A stretch of DNA of 64,000 bases from Fodinibius sp034521915 (GTDB lineage: Bacteria > Bacteroidota > Rhodothermia > Balneolales > Balneolaceae): the NCBI RefSeq assembly GCF_034521915.1, contig NZ_JAXHLU010000001.1, positions 310,001 through 374,000 of the forward strand. Reading direction: 5' to 3'. Positions 9,125-17,592 of the stretch are shown piece after piece. The notes beneath the pieces were generated by a model. It was given only the letters and a program-made list of their open reading frames with translations, was not told where the DNA came from and ran no database searches. A program made the position numbers and the translations under genes. Within the stretch, counting starts at the first letter, position 1. Every line of letters starts with the position of its first letter.

Positions 9125-11359
9125 ATGAAATACCCATTCTCTTTATTTTTCAAAACGCTGGCTCTCAGCATTTTTGTGGGAGCATTTTTATTTCAACAAC
9201 CAACATTAGCTCAGGAGAAACAGCGCTATTCCAGCGTCAAAGAAGCCCTCTCTAAAAGCAGTCAGCTTAGTGGCTCCAACGGCCCAAGAAATGTCAACTG
9301 GATTGACGACGGCAACCGATACTCGTACATGAAATACAACGAGGAAACGGAAAATATGGAGATACGGGCGTATGATCCCGCTGCGAAAGAAGATGAACTT
9401 ATCTTCAATAGTGCCAACCATACTTTTCCAAAATCCGATTCTACTTTTGAATACTCTTCATTTCAATGGTCTGATGATTCAAAATACCTGGTATTTCAAT
9501 CGAACTTTCGGCCGGTATACCGCCGCTCGGGTATTTCTGACTACTACCTTTATTCTGTGGAAGACGGATCTCTCAGCCTACTAGTAGAAGATGCACGAAC
9601 GGCAGAACTTTCTCCAGACGGAAGTAAGATTGGCTATGAACGGGACGGAGATCTCTTCGTGTATGATCTTGAAGCCCAGAAAGAAAAGCAGCTTACCAAT
9701 AGCGCCAAGGAATATTTTTATAACGGACGCTTTGGCTGGGTATATGAAGAAGAGTTCGGGCTGGCCCAGGCGTGGGTATGGTCACCCGACAGCGAAAAAA
9801 TTGCGTACTGGCAAACCGATGAACGCCATGTCAATATTTTTCAAATGACCGATTATTCAGGACAGCATCCTGAATATAAAAAGATTCCCTATCCTAAGGT
9901 GGGCGATGAAAACCCAAAAGTGAAAATCGGGGTTATAAATGTAGAATCCGGCCAGCAACAGTGGATGGATACCCCGAGCGACGGCTACATTCCCAGAATT
10001 TACTGGACAGCCAATGAAAATAAACTGGCAACCGTACATCTGAATAGAGCTCAGAATCATCTCAAGCTGTTCTTTAATAATATCAACAATGGTGAACGAC
10101 AGCTGATAATGGAGGAGCAGTCTGATGCCTGGATCGATGTATTTGACTTTTTTGCCGGTATCGATCACCTGTTTTTCTTTCCCAAAGACAGCAAAGAGTT
10201 TTTCTGGATTTCCGACCGCAATGGCTGGAGTCATATCTATCGCTATGGATATGACGGCTCTGTCAAAAATCAGGTTACCAAAGGAAAATGGGAAGTCACC
10301 TACGTACACACTGTGGATTATCGCAACAACAGGATCTATTACACCTCCACCGAAGAATCACCGCTTGAACGGCATCTGTACTCCATCAACTTTACCGGTC
10401 GAAATAAAACCAAGCATACCCAGACAGAGGGAACGCATAATATCAGTATGGGCTCGAACAGTAGGTATTATATTGATCGCTATTCCAATACTTCAACTCC
10501 AACACAGGTTGAGCTCTGGAGTACAATGAATGGAAAGTTAGAAGTGCTTGAGGATAATGCTTCAGTAGAAACGTTTACAGAAAAACATGTTTATGCTCCG
10601 CGAGAACTGTTTTCCTTTACGACTTCCGACGGACAGAAATTGGATGGGTATATGATTAAGCCCATTGATTTTGATCCTGACAAGGAATATCCCCTGGTAC
10701 TCAATATTTATGGAGGTCCCAGTGCACAAGGCGTATATAACAGCTGGGAATCCGGCGGTTGGAATCAATACCTGGCGCAGGAAGGCTATCTGGTAGTAAA
10801 TGTAAACAACCGTGGAAGCGGAGGCTACGGGTCTGAATTTGAAAAAATTGTTTACAAGCAGCTGGGCAAATGGGAAGCCAAGGATTTTGTAGAAACAGCC
10901 CAATTTATGGGTAATAAAAGTTGGGTAGACAGCAGCAGAATGGCCATGCGAGGACACAGTTACGGTGGCTATATGACGACCTATACTCTGTTTAATTATC
11001 CCGATGTTTTTGATGTTGGTATCGCTACAGCACCCGTTACCGACTGGCGATTTTACGACAGTATTTATACCGAGCGTTATATGGGACTGATCGAAAATAA
11101 TAAGGATGGTTATGAGGAAAGTTCATCCATAACACATGCCCAAAACTTAAAAGCGAACCTTTTGCTCTCACACTCTACAATGGATGAAAATGTGCACGTC
11201 CAAAACACCATGCAGCTTTTAACCGAGCTCACGGGAAATGGCCAAGAGGTGGATTTGCAGATTTTTCCTCCCGGTGCACACGGAGTTGCCTTCAATACCG
11301 CAAGTTACTACCTGCTCTACACTTCGTATGTGGACTATCTAAATCGCCATTTCAAATAG
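9125..11359 (+). CDS. Dipeptidyl-peptidase IV (S9 family)
   Basis: Secreted or periplasmic serine peptidase that removes X-Pro or X-Ala dipeptides from peptide N-termini. A signal peptide covers about residues 1-30 (hydrophobic core then TLAQEK). The middle part is the DPP-IV beta-propeller, containing the diagnostic double-Glu motif in GWVYEEEFG near residue 205, which binds the peptide amino terminus. The C-terminal alpha/beta-hydrolase domain has the catalytic triad Ser612 (GHSYGGYM), Asp687 (HSTMDENVH) and His719 (PGAHGV). The 744-residue length is typical for Bacteroidota enzymes. It appears monocistronic. Confidence 0.95.
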   Translation: MKYPFSLFFKTLALSIFVGAFLFQQPTLAQEKQRYSSVKEALSKSSQLSGSNGPRNVNWIDDGNRYSYMKYNEETENMEIRAYDPAAKEDELIFNSANHTFPKSDSTFEYSSFQWSDDSKYLVFQSNFRPVYRRSGISDYYLYSVEDGSLSLLVEDARTAELSPDGSKIGYERDGDLFVYDLEAQKEKQLTNSAKEYFYNGRFGWVYEEEFGLAQAWVWSPDSEKIAYWQTDERHVNIFQMTDYSGQHPEYKKIPYPKVGDENPKVKIGVINVESGQQQWMDTPSDGYIPRIYWTANENKLATVHLNRAQNHLKLFFNNINNGERQLIMEEQSDAWIDVFDFFAGIDHLFFFPKDSKEFFWISDRNGWSHIYRYGYDGSVKNQVTKGKWEVTYVHTVDYRNNRIYYTSTEESPLERHLYSINFTGRNKTKHTQTEGTHNISMGSNSRYYIDRYSNTSTPTQVELWSTMNGKLEVLEDNASVETFTEKHVYAPRELFSFTTSDGQKLDGYMIKPIDFDPDKEYPLVLNIYGGPSAQGVYNSWESGGWNQYLAQEGYLVVNVNNRGSGGYGSEFEKIVYKQLGKWEAKDFVETAQFMGNKSWVDSSRMAMRGHSYGGYMTTYTLFNYPDVFDVGIATAPVTDWRFYDSIYTERYMGLIENNKDGYEESSSITHAQNLKANLLLSHSTMDENVHVQNTMQLLTELTGNGQEVDLQIFPPGAHGVAFNTASYYLLYTSYVDYLNRHFK

Positions 11360-11671
11360 AATTTGAATTTATTTCTATCACAACCAATAATCATCTAATC
11401 TTGTACTATTACTTTCAAATGATGGGAGAAGTCCTTGAGAAAGTAAATTGACCTCCGTTTTCACATACATTTACCTACTTAACTTAAAATGTACTAAAAA
11501 AAATAAAGCGTAATTTTACCTTCACATAAATGTCGGTAATAGTTTATTTTTGCTCCTAACATCATGGCAGGTTTAATATATTTTTGCAGGTTTCATTCGA
11601 TCTTTTTATTCGATAATCTTTATTTTAATCACTTAGCTCATATTAAATAAGTTCAAGTGATCTAGTAGTTC
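11360..11671 (+). promoter_or_regulatory. Intergenic region with a possible promoter for the 11.7 kb gene
   Basis: No gene is seen in these 312 AT-rich bases. TATTTTTG at 11545-11552 fits the TAnnTTTG -7 consensus and would place the transcription start about 115 bases before the ATG at 11672. No clear -33 partner is visible. Confidence 0.35.
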
Positions 11672-12925
11672 ATGAAGCCATATCCCCTCCTTTTTTGTAT
11701 ATCTCTCATCATAATTCCACTATCTGTATTTAGCCAACAATCTGATTCAGAAAATGAGACCATCCGCGTTTTCCTGGATTGTAATCGCTGTAACGAATCA
11801 TTTATCAGACAAGAAATTCCTTTTGTAAATTATGTACGAGACAAAGAGGATTCTGAAATCCACCTCCTTATTACCCGACAAAGAACCGGTAGTGACGGAA
11901 CCGAATATACCCTCAGATTTTTAGGCAGAGACCGTTTTAAGAGCCAACAAGATACACTAAAATATATTTCTCCAAGTTCTGACACTCAGAATGAAGAGCG
12001 GAAAGGACTTGTCAGGACTATCAAAATTGGACTCTTACCCTTTATTTCAAAAACCAAGGCCATAGAAAATATAACTGTTGATTATAATAGAGAAGGTGAT
12101 GTTCAATCTACGGCCGAAGAGGATAAGTGGAATTACTGGGTTTTTGAACTGGATGGAAGAAGTTTCTTTAACGGCGAAGAATCACGAAGCAATTTATTCA
12201 TTTCCCTTGGTGCCTCCGCCGACAGGGTAACCCCCGAATCAAAAATAAACTTTGGCTACGATTATAATTTCAATCGTCGAACTTTTACAGAATTAGACTC
12301 ATTAGGTAATGAAAGCACAAATAGTTTCATTACCCGAAGCCAGCGCTTTGATGGTTTATACGTCAAAAGTTTAAATGATCACTGGTCTGCAGGTATATCT
12401 GCTGAAGGGCTCTCCTCTTCCCGTGAAAATATTGACTTAAGCATTTCAGGTAGTCCTGCAATAGAATACAATATTTTTCCGTATGAAGAATATTCTACAC
12501 GCGAAATCAGCTTCCTCTATAAGATAAGCCCCGGGTATTTTGATTATGAAGAGATCACAATTTATAATCAGAAATCAGAATTCCTGATCCGCCAACAATT
12601 GCGTGCTCAAATGGAATTCACCCAACCCTGGGGTGAGATTGAAGGCCGAGTCAATGCTTCCACTTTCTTGCATGATTTCAGCAAAAATCGAGTCGATATG
12701 AATCTCGAATTTGACTTTAGAATCTTCCGGGGACTTTCACTAAGTATCGATGGACGATATTCCCTCATCAATGATCAGTTATCTATCCCGAAAGGAAATA
12801 TCAGTGATGCCGAACAACTCCTTAACCTACGTGAACAAACAACCTCATACTCTTACCGCGGATCGATAGGCATTGAGTACTCATTTGGATCGATATATAA
12901 TAATGTAGTGAACCCTCGTTTCTGA
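11672..12925 (+). CDS. Predicted outer-membrane beta-barrel protein
   Basis: A 417-residue protein without a recognised function. It has a signal peptide (about residues 1-22, ending SVFSQQ), then a short soluble domain with a CNRC cysteine pair at about 37-40. The rest is a series of alternating-hydrophobicity strands with aromatic ends (for example FNRRTFTELDS, WSAGISAEGLSS, YSYRGSIGIEYSFG), and the chain ends in Phe, as usual for outer-membrane barrels. The mention of an ordered run of strands is from inspection only. It is convergent with the MscS gene, with a hairpin between the two. Confidence 0.65.
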   Translation: MKPYPLLFCISLIIIPLSVFSQQSDSENETIRVFLDCNRCNESFIRQEIPFVNYVRDKEDSEIHLLITRQRTGSDGTEYTLRFLGRDRFKSQQDTLKYISPSSDTQNEERKGLVRTIKIGLLPFISKTKAIENITVDYNREGDVQSTAEEDKWNYWVFELDGRSFFNGEESRSNLFISLGASADRVTPESKINFGYDYNFNRRTFTELDSLGNESTNSFITRSQRFDGLYVKSLNDHWSAGISAEGLSSSRENIDLSISGSPAIEYNIFPYEEYSTREISFLYKISPGYFDYEEITIYNQKSEFLIRQQLRAQMEFTQPWGEIEGRVNASTFLHDFSKNRVDMNLEFDFRIFRGLSLSIDGRYSLINDQLSIPKGNISDAEQLLNLREQTTSYSYRGSIGIEYSFGSIYNNVVNPRF

Positions 12926-12938
12926 TAGCAAATAGCAA

Positions 12939-12978
12939 AGGCCGGGTTCATAACCCGACCTCTGTTCTAATTTTTTTG
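12939..12978 (+). terminator. Terminator between convergent genes
   Basis: Hairpin with arms GGCCGGGTT and AACCCGACC (12940-12960, one mismatch) followed downstream by TTTTTTT on the + strand at about 12971-12977. It lies between the 11.7 kb gene and the oppositely oriented MscS gene. Confidence 0.65.
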
Positions 12979-12985
12979 GTTTCTA

Positions 12986-13906
12986 TTACGATTCACGAGA
13001 TTGATATCCCTCTCCCAACATTGTATTTAACTTTTCACCGCCTCGAATACCAAAATCAAGCGTACGAATAGGAAACGGAATCATAATGTCATTCTCATCA
13101 AAAGCTTGGGTAATGGCAATAATGGCATCGCTTCGCGCTGACAAGAAATCAGGATTCTTACGAAAATTTACCCAGAAATGGATATTAAAATTAATTGAGC
13201 TACCGCCGAATTCCTCATAATAAAGCTCAACTCCCTTCTCGGCGTTATAGTTATCCAATCCCTTAACAGCCTCAATAGCTACCTCCTTGGCTTTTTCCAG
13301 ATCATCACCGTAGGAAACACCGCAAGACAAATCAATACGCCGCAATCCAGTGCTTGTAAAATTTTCAAGCGGATTTTCGAATACGCTCTTGTTGGGAATA
13401 TATACGACCTGTCCTTTTGGCGTACGGATTATGGTATTTCTAAGATTCATATTCTCTACCTCGCCATAAAACCCATTGGTTTCTATAATATCACCAATAC
13501 CAAACGGGTGGCGGATGGACAAAATAACTCCTGAAATAAAATTCGAGGCGATATCCTGAAATGCAAAACCTAATGCCAAACCAATGATACCGGCACCGGC
13601 AAGGAGTGAGGTTACTGCCCCATCAAGTTTGAGAACGCTTAAAGCAATAAAGAATCCAATACCAATTATTAAAACGCCCGCAATGGTTTCCAGTAAATTG
13701 ATAATTGTTTTATTGCTGGTTGTCTTTTCCAGCATATGTTTTACGCCCTTGCGGACAAGGCGGCCAAGTATGAAAAACGCAATCAGTATAAGCAATGCTA
13801 CCACTAAATTAGGTAACATTGCGATAGTCGTTTCCAACCAATTTATCAATTTTTCTGTGAGTGTACTGTACACATCCACAAATTCGTCTTCCATTTCTTG
13901 ATTCAT
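12986..13906 (-). CDS. MscS-family small-conductance mechanosensitive channel
   Basis: A 306-residue inner-membrane channel that opens on membrane tension and releases solutes on osmotic downshock. It has hydrophobic helices near residues 30-55, 75-95 and 100-125. The pore-lining helix 3 GIIGLALGFAFQDIASNFI is followed by the beta-domain signature HPFGIGDIIETNGFYGEVE and NLRNTIIRTPKGQVVYIPN. A C-terminal alpha/beta domain completes it. The ATG at 13906 is the first in frame; a second Met at residue 5 is also possible. It is convergent with the outer-membrane gene on one side. Confidence 0.93.
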   Translation of the reverse strand: MNQEMEDEFVDVYSTLTEKLINWLETTIAMLPNLVVALLILIAFFILGRLVRKGVKHMLEKTTSNKTIINLLETIAGVLIIGIGFFIALSVLKLDGAVTSLLAGAGIIGLALGFAFQDIASNFISGVILSIRHPFGIGDIIETNGFYGEVENMNLRNTIIRTPKGQVVYIPNKSVFENPLENFTSTGLRRIDLSCGVSYGDDLEKAKEVAIEAVKGLDNYNAEKGVELYYEEFGGSSINFNIHFWVNFRKNPDFLSARSDAIIAITQAFDENDIMIPFPIRTLDFGIRGGEKLNTMLGEGYQSRES

Positions 13907-14154
13907 TTGTTATAAATTTTTGGTTGTCATTAATTTCTTTAGACCAGATTTAAATCTCTAAAATTTAAATACAAAAAAAGATCATTCATTTAAATAATGA
14001 TTTCATAATATGAGGATATAATCCCTGCATAGTTCCCTAATCAATTATCGATCGTAACTATTACATACCATTTTTAATATCCAATAGGAATGTCATAAAG
14101 GAATAAGCTGTTCTTGTATCTCATAACAAAAGTTTAACCAAACATTATTTATCT

Positions 14155-14583
14155 ATGCCTACACGTAAAGCAAAAGCAAGCTGGAATGGAGATCTCAAAA
14201 ACGGGAAAGGAAACATGTCATTTGGAAGCGGAGCCTATAAAGGTTCCTATTCATTCAAATCCCGTTTTGAGGATGGCACGGGCACTAATCCCGAAGAACT
14301 CATTGGGGCCGCTCATGCCGGCTGTTATTCCATGGCGCTTTCTGGTGAATTAGCAAAAGCCGGATATGCACCCGAAGCCGTAACAACCAACGCTGATGTT
14401 GCTCTCGAAATGGTGGACGGTAATCCTGCAATAACTACCATCACCTTAAACGTCACGGGCAATATTCCAGATATTGATGAAGATGAGTTTCTGGAGTTAG
14501 CCGAAGGAGCTAAAAAAAATTGTCCGGTTTCAAAAGCATTGGCAGGAGTTAATATTAAACTGAATGCCATGCTCGAAAACTAA
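14155..14583 (+). CDS. OsmC/Ohr-family peroxiredoxin-like protein
   Basis: Cytosolic thiol peroxidase of the OsmC subfamily that reduces organic hydroperoxides, often induced by osmotic or oxidative stress. The 142 residues begin PTRKAKASWNGDLKNGKG, typical of OsmC. The two redox cysteines are Cys57 (AAHAGCYSMAL) and Cys123 (AKKNCPVSKALAG). A strong terminator follows. A second, more distant OsmC homolog is at 32.2 kb. Confidence 0.92.
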   Translation: MPTRKAKASWNGDLKNGKGNMSFGSGAYKGSYSFKSRFEDGTGTNPEELIGAAHAGCYSMALSGELAKAGYAPEAVTTNADVALEMVDGNPAITTITLNVTGNIPDIDEDEFLELAEGAKKNCPVSKALAGVNIKLNAMLEN

Positions 14584-14611
14584 ATTTCTTAACTGTTGAT
14601 AATTTATCTTC

Positions 14612-14642
14612 GGGGATGTCTTTTGAGGCATCCCCCTTTTTA
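14612..14642 (+). terminator. Rho-independent terminator after the OsmC gene
   Basis: Arms GGGGATG (14612-14618) and CATCCCC (14629-14635), then CTTTTTATTT. It separates this gene from the rlmN promoter. Confidence 0.8.
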
Positions 14643-14680
14643 TTTGCAACGGTATTACATTAAAAAATCATTGTTCTTTG

Positions 14681-14713
14681 TTTAACAAACGTGCTTTAGG
14701 ATTTGTATCTTTG
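14681..14713 (+). promoter_or_regulatory. Promoter of rlmN, probably giving a leaderless mRNA
   Basis: TATCTTTG at 14706-14713 matches the -7 consensus exactly, and TTTA at 14681-14684 sits at -33 spacing. The ATG at 14719 lies only 6 bases after the -7 element, so transcription would begin at or within a base or two of the start codon. Confidence 0.6.
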
Positions 14714-14718
14714 TAGAT

Positions 14719-15832
14719 ATGACTACAAAAACTGATATCGACGAAAAAACAAACCTGAAAAGCCTAACCAAAGAAGAGCTGCAGGAGTTTACTGCGGATT
14801 TGGGACTTCAATCCTTTCGCAGTGACCAGATTTTTCAATGGCTATACCAAAAAGGCGTGCACAGTTTTGATGAGATGACCAACCTCTCTAAAGATCTGCG
14901 TTCTCGTCTCAAAGAAATAGCCAAGGTCCCAACTATTGAATATGTGACCCATCAGGAATCTGAAGACGGAACCATGAAGTTCCTTTTCAAACTGCAGGGC
15001 GAAGAAGAGCATAAAGTTGAGGCTGTGCTTATTCCAGATTTTTATGATGATGGAGCTGCCAACAGGCTCACGGTTTGTGTTTCATCACAGGTGGGATGCG
15101 TGTTTGGATGTTCTTTTTGTGCGACAGGAAAGATGGGATTTTTTCGCAGCCTGACGCACGGCGAAATCGTCGATCAGGTACAATATATTAACGAGCTCTG
15201 CGAAGAACGGTTCGGCAAAGGAATCACCAATATTGTGTATATGGGAATGGGCGAACCGCTCCATAATTACGAAGCGGTCGTTAATTCAGCAAATATAATT
15301 ACTGATGAGCTTAGCATCGGTCTTTCGCCCAAACGTATTACGGTTTCAACAGTTGGACTCACCAAGCAGATTAAGAAGCTGGCCGACGAGCGTCAGCCGT
15401 TTAATCTGGCAATATCACTGCATGCGGCCAATGATGAGAAACGCGACGAGATTATGCCTATCAATAACTCGATGGGACTCGATAAATTGAAAGAAGCGGT
15501 CCAATATTATTACGACAAGCTTCACCGGCCTATTACCTACGAATACCTGCTATTTGATGAATTTAACGACAGTCCCGAAGATGCACAGCAGCTCGCTGAT
15601 ATTGTGCAAGTGGGCGCCTAGTAAGGTGAATATTATCATGTACAACGATGTAGCCGGAGTTGCATTAAAACGAGCCCGTGAACAACGCCTGGATGCTTTT
15701 ATGCAGGAACTTGTTTCGCGCGATGTTACGGCTACCGTTCGACGAAGTCGAGGTGACGATATTGATGCGGGATGCGGACAGCTTGCCATCAAAGAAGGTC
15801 AGCCTATGGGTAAAACCATCCGCAAAAATTAG
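14719..15832 (+). pseudogene. rlmN: 23S rRNA/tRNA adenine-C2 methyltransferase RlmN, split by a +1 frameshift
   Basis: Radical-SAM enzyme that methylates A2503 of 23S rRNA and A37 of some tRNAs. The first frame runs to a TAG at 15619-15621 and holds the iron-sulfur motif Cys127-x3-Cys131-x2-Cys134 (GCVFGCSFC). The rest of the family sequence continues in the +1 frame (SKVNIIMYN, then SRGDDIDAGCGQLA near the end) to the TAG at 15830-15832. The junction is at or just after GGG 15612-15614; dropping one G gives VAPSKVN, close to the usual PCKVN. With the shift repaired the length matches the family (about 370 residues). It may be an assembly indel, a true mutation or recoding. The 3' end overlaps lepB by 4 bases, tail to tail. 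Confidence 0.88.
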
Positions 15833-16926
15833 TCGTGGATAAAGTTTAAGAGTCGACCAAAGCGAGGCAACATGCGCTCACCATCCCAGGAGAAGTAAAT
15901 AATGCCCGCTTTACCTACAATGTGAGTCTGAGGTACAAATCCCCAAAAACGACTATCTTCACTGTTATCACGATTATCTCCCATCATAAAGTAGTAATCC
16001 TGTTGAATCGTATATTCATTTGTCGGCTTACCGTTTATGATAAACTGATCTCCATTCCGCTCTACATTATTCCCCTCATAACGAGTAATAATATTTTCGT
16101 AGATATGATAATTATCAGACGTTAACGTAACCGTTTGTCCTTCAAAAGGCACAACTACCGGCGGAATGTGATGATGATTGTTAAATCCGGATGAAAAACT
16201 AAAATCCCGTCGGTTAAATTCATTGAAATCCTCCGGTAAAACAAACAATTCTACATTATTAACTTCAGGCCAACCGCTCATTTTTTCAGCTACGTCCTGC
16301 GTCATCGTCACCCGGTATGATCCCTGGTTTTGTGACCCGATAAGTCGTCCTCCAGCTGCCTCAACCTTAGCCGGACTCAATCGAACCCGATCGCGAACCG
16401 TAACAACATAGGTTTGCTGGATTCCCTCAAACGATTTTGCCTGGTCTCCATTAATAAAAAGCTCCGCATCATCAACAGCAACCGTATCCCCGGGCACGCC
16501 AACAGCACGTTTAATATAGCTTGTTTTTGCCGCAATCGGATCCAAGTCTATAGGATAATTAAATACGACAATATCATTGCGTTCAACTTCACTTAAGCTT
16601 GGCAAACGCGTCCACGGAAGTACCGCGCCGGGCAAATAAATATTCGTAAACGGCACGCCTAACACCATCGGTGTTCGGGCTCCGTAGCTAATTTTAGAAA
16701 CAATTAGAAAATCTCCCGTCAACAGAGTTTTCTCCATTGAAGGTGTGGGAATACGATAGGCCTCAAATAAAAGAGCACGAATTATTATCGCTGCCACTGC
16801 TGCAAAAAGCAGGGCATCCATCCATTCCCTGAGCCAACTTTTTGCTTCTTCGTTCTCTTTTCCTTTTCGCCGTTTCCTTCGAGAGCGTCGTTCCTGGCGC
16901 TCCTCTTTCGATAATTGATCTGCCAA
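15829..16926 (-). CDS. lepB: Signal peptidase I
   Basis: Membrane-bound serine protease that removes signal peptides from exported proteins. At 365 residues it is longer than the E. coli enzyme and has one clear N-terminal transmembrane helix (about 37-55) after a very basic cytosolic stretch. The catalytic dyad is Ser63 (IPTPSMEKTLL) and Lys139 (TSYIKRAVGVPGD), and the later box GDNRDNSEDSRFWGFVP is intact. Start codon is TTG at 16926, supported by AGGAG seven bases upstream and the lack of an in-frame ATG nearby. It follows the 16.9-17.6 kb gene and lepA on the same strand with gaps below 25 bases, so the three are probably one operon, as lepA-lepB is in many bacteria. Confidence 0.95.
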   Translation of the reverse strand: MADQLSKEERQERRSRRKRRKGKENEEAKSWLREWMDALLFAAVAAIIIRALLFEAYRIPTPSMEKTLLTGDFLIVSKISYGARTPMVLGVPFTNIYLPGAVLPWTRLPSLSEVERNDIVVFNYPIDLDPIAAKTSYIKRAVGVPGDTVAVDDAELFINGDQAKSFEGIQQTYVVTVRDRVRLSPAKVEAAGGRLIGSQNQGSYRVTMTQDVAEKMSGWPEVNNVELFVLPEDFNEFNRRDFSFSSGFNNHHHIPPVVVPFEGQTVTLTSDNYHIYENIITRYEGNNVERNGDQFIINGKPTNEYTIQQDYYFMMGDNRDNSEDSRFWGFVPQTHIVGKAGIIYFSWDGERMLPRFGRLLNFIHD

Positions 16927-16945
16927 TGTAACTCCTAAATATAAA

Positions 16946-17578
16946 TTAATCTATACTCATTCCTTCAGGTGAGTCAATTTCTTCATTTCGAAACTTCCCA
17001 TCCTCATATTTAACAATATACCACTGCTCTTTCTCAGGTGAATAAAAGTAATCTTTGAACTCACCGAACTCTTCAACTGACAACAGCTTTTGTACAAATT
17101 CCCTTTTTATTTGAGGCATCAAATCTACGTATTTGCTTGCTCCGCCATACGTTAAGCCACTCCCAAACGGTCCGTTCCAGTCTAATACCATTAACGGGAT
17201 GCTGTCATTTACCATGAACCAATATTCAAATTGTATGGCTTTACCGGGTCTAAAGTTCTCTTTATAAATGAGATCCTCAAGCGTTTGCGTAGGATCCCCA
17301 AACAAAGCTTGTAACCGGGCCCTGATTTCATTGGTTTGCCGATCATCGAGCTTAGTGTCTTCATATAACCCCTGTCCGGTTAAGCTTATGTCCCGGATTT
17401 CACGCTCAAATTGAGCGCGCTCTTCTTTGGTTATCTTATCAAATTCTGCGGCCTCAAACTGAGCAAAAGCCGGCAGTGAGATCAGACTTAATAATAGAAT
17501 TATGATTCCAATAAAAGCTGCCTTCGAAAAAGGTAAGCTTGAAGCTTCTTTAACTGAATTAAAAAATGTTCTGTTCAT
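16946..17578 (-). CDS. Secreted protein of unknown function in the lepA-lepB operon
   Basis: I do not recognise a family. The 210-residue protein has an N-terminal hydrophobic helix (about 21-38) ending in LPAFAQF, a good signal-peptidase site, so it is exported. The mature part starts with charged helical sequence and later has a compact region VLDWNGPFGSGLTYGG and SPEKEQWYIVKYEDG. It lies between lepA (15 bases upstream) and lepB (20 bases downstream) on the same strand, so it is cotranscribed with them. That position suggests a role at the cell envelope, but this is inference. Confidence 0.6.
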   Translation of the reverse strand: MNRTFFNSVKEASSLPFSKAAFIGIIILLLSLISLPAFAQFEAAEFDKITKEERAQFEREIRDISLTGQGLYEDTKLDDRQTNEIRARLQALFGDPTQTLEDLIYKENFRPGKAIQFEYWFMVNDSIPLMVLDWNGPFGSGLTYGGASKYVDLMPQIKREFVQKLLSVEEFGEFKDYFYSPEKEQWYIVKYEDGKFRNEEIDSPEGMSID

Positions 17579-17592
17579 TACCTAAATTACCA

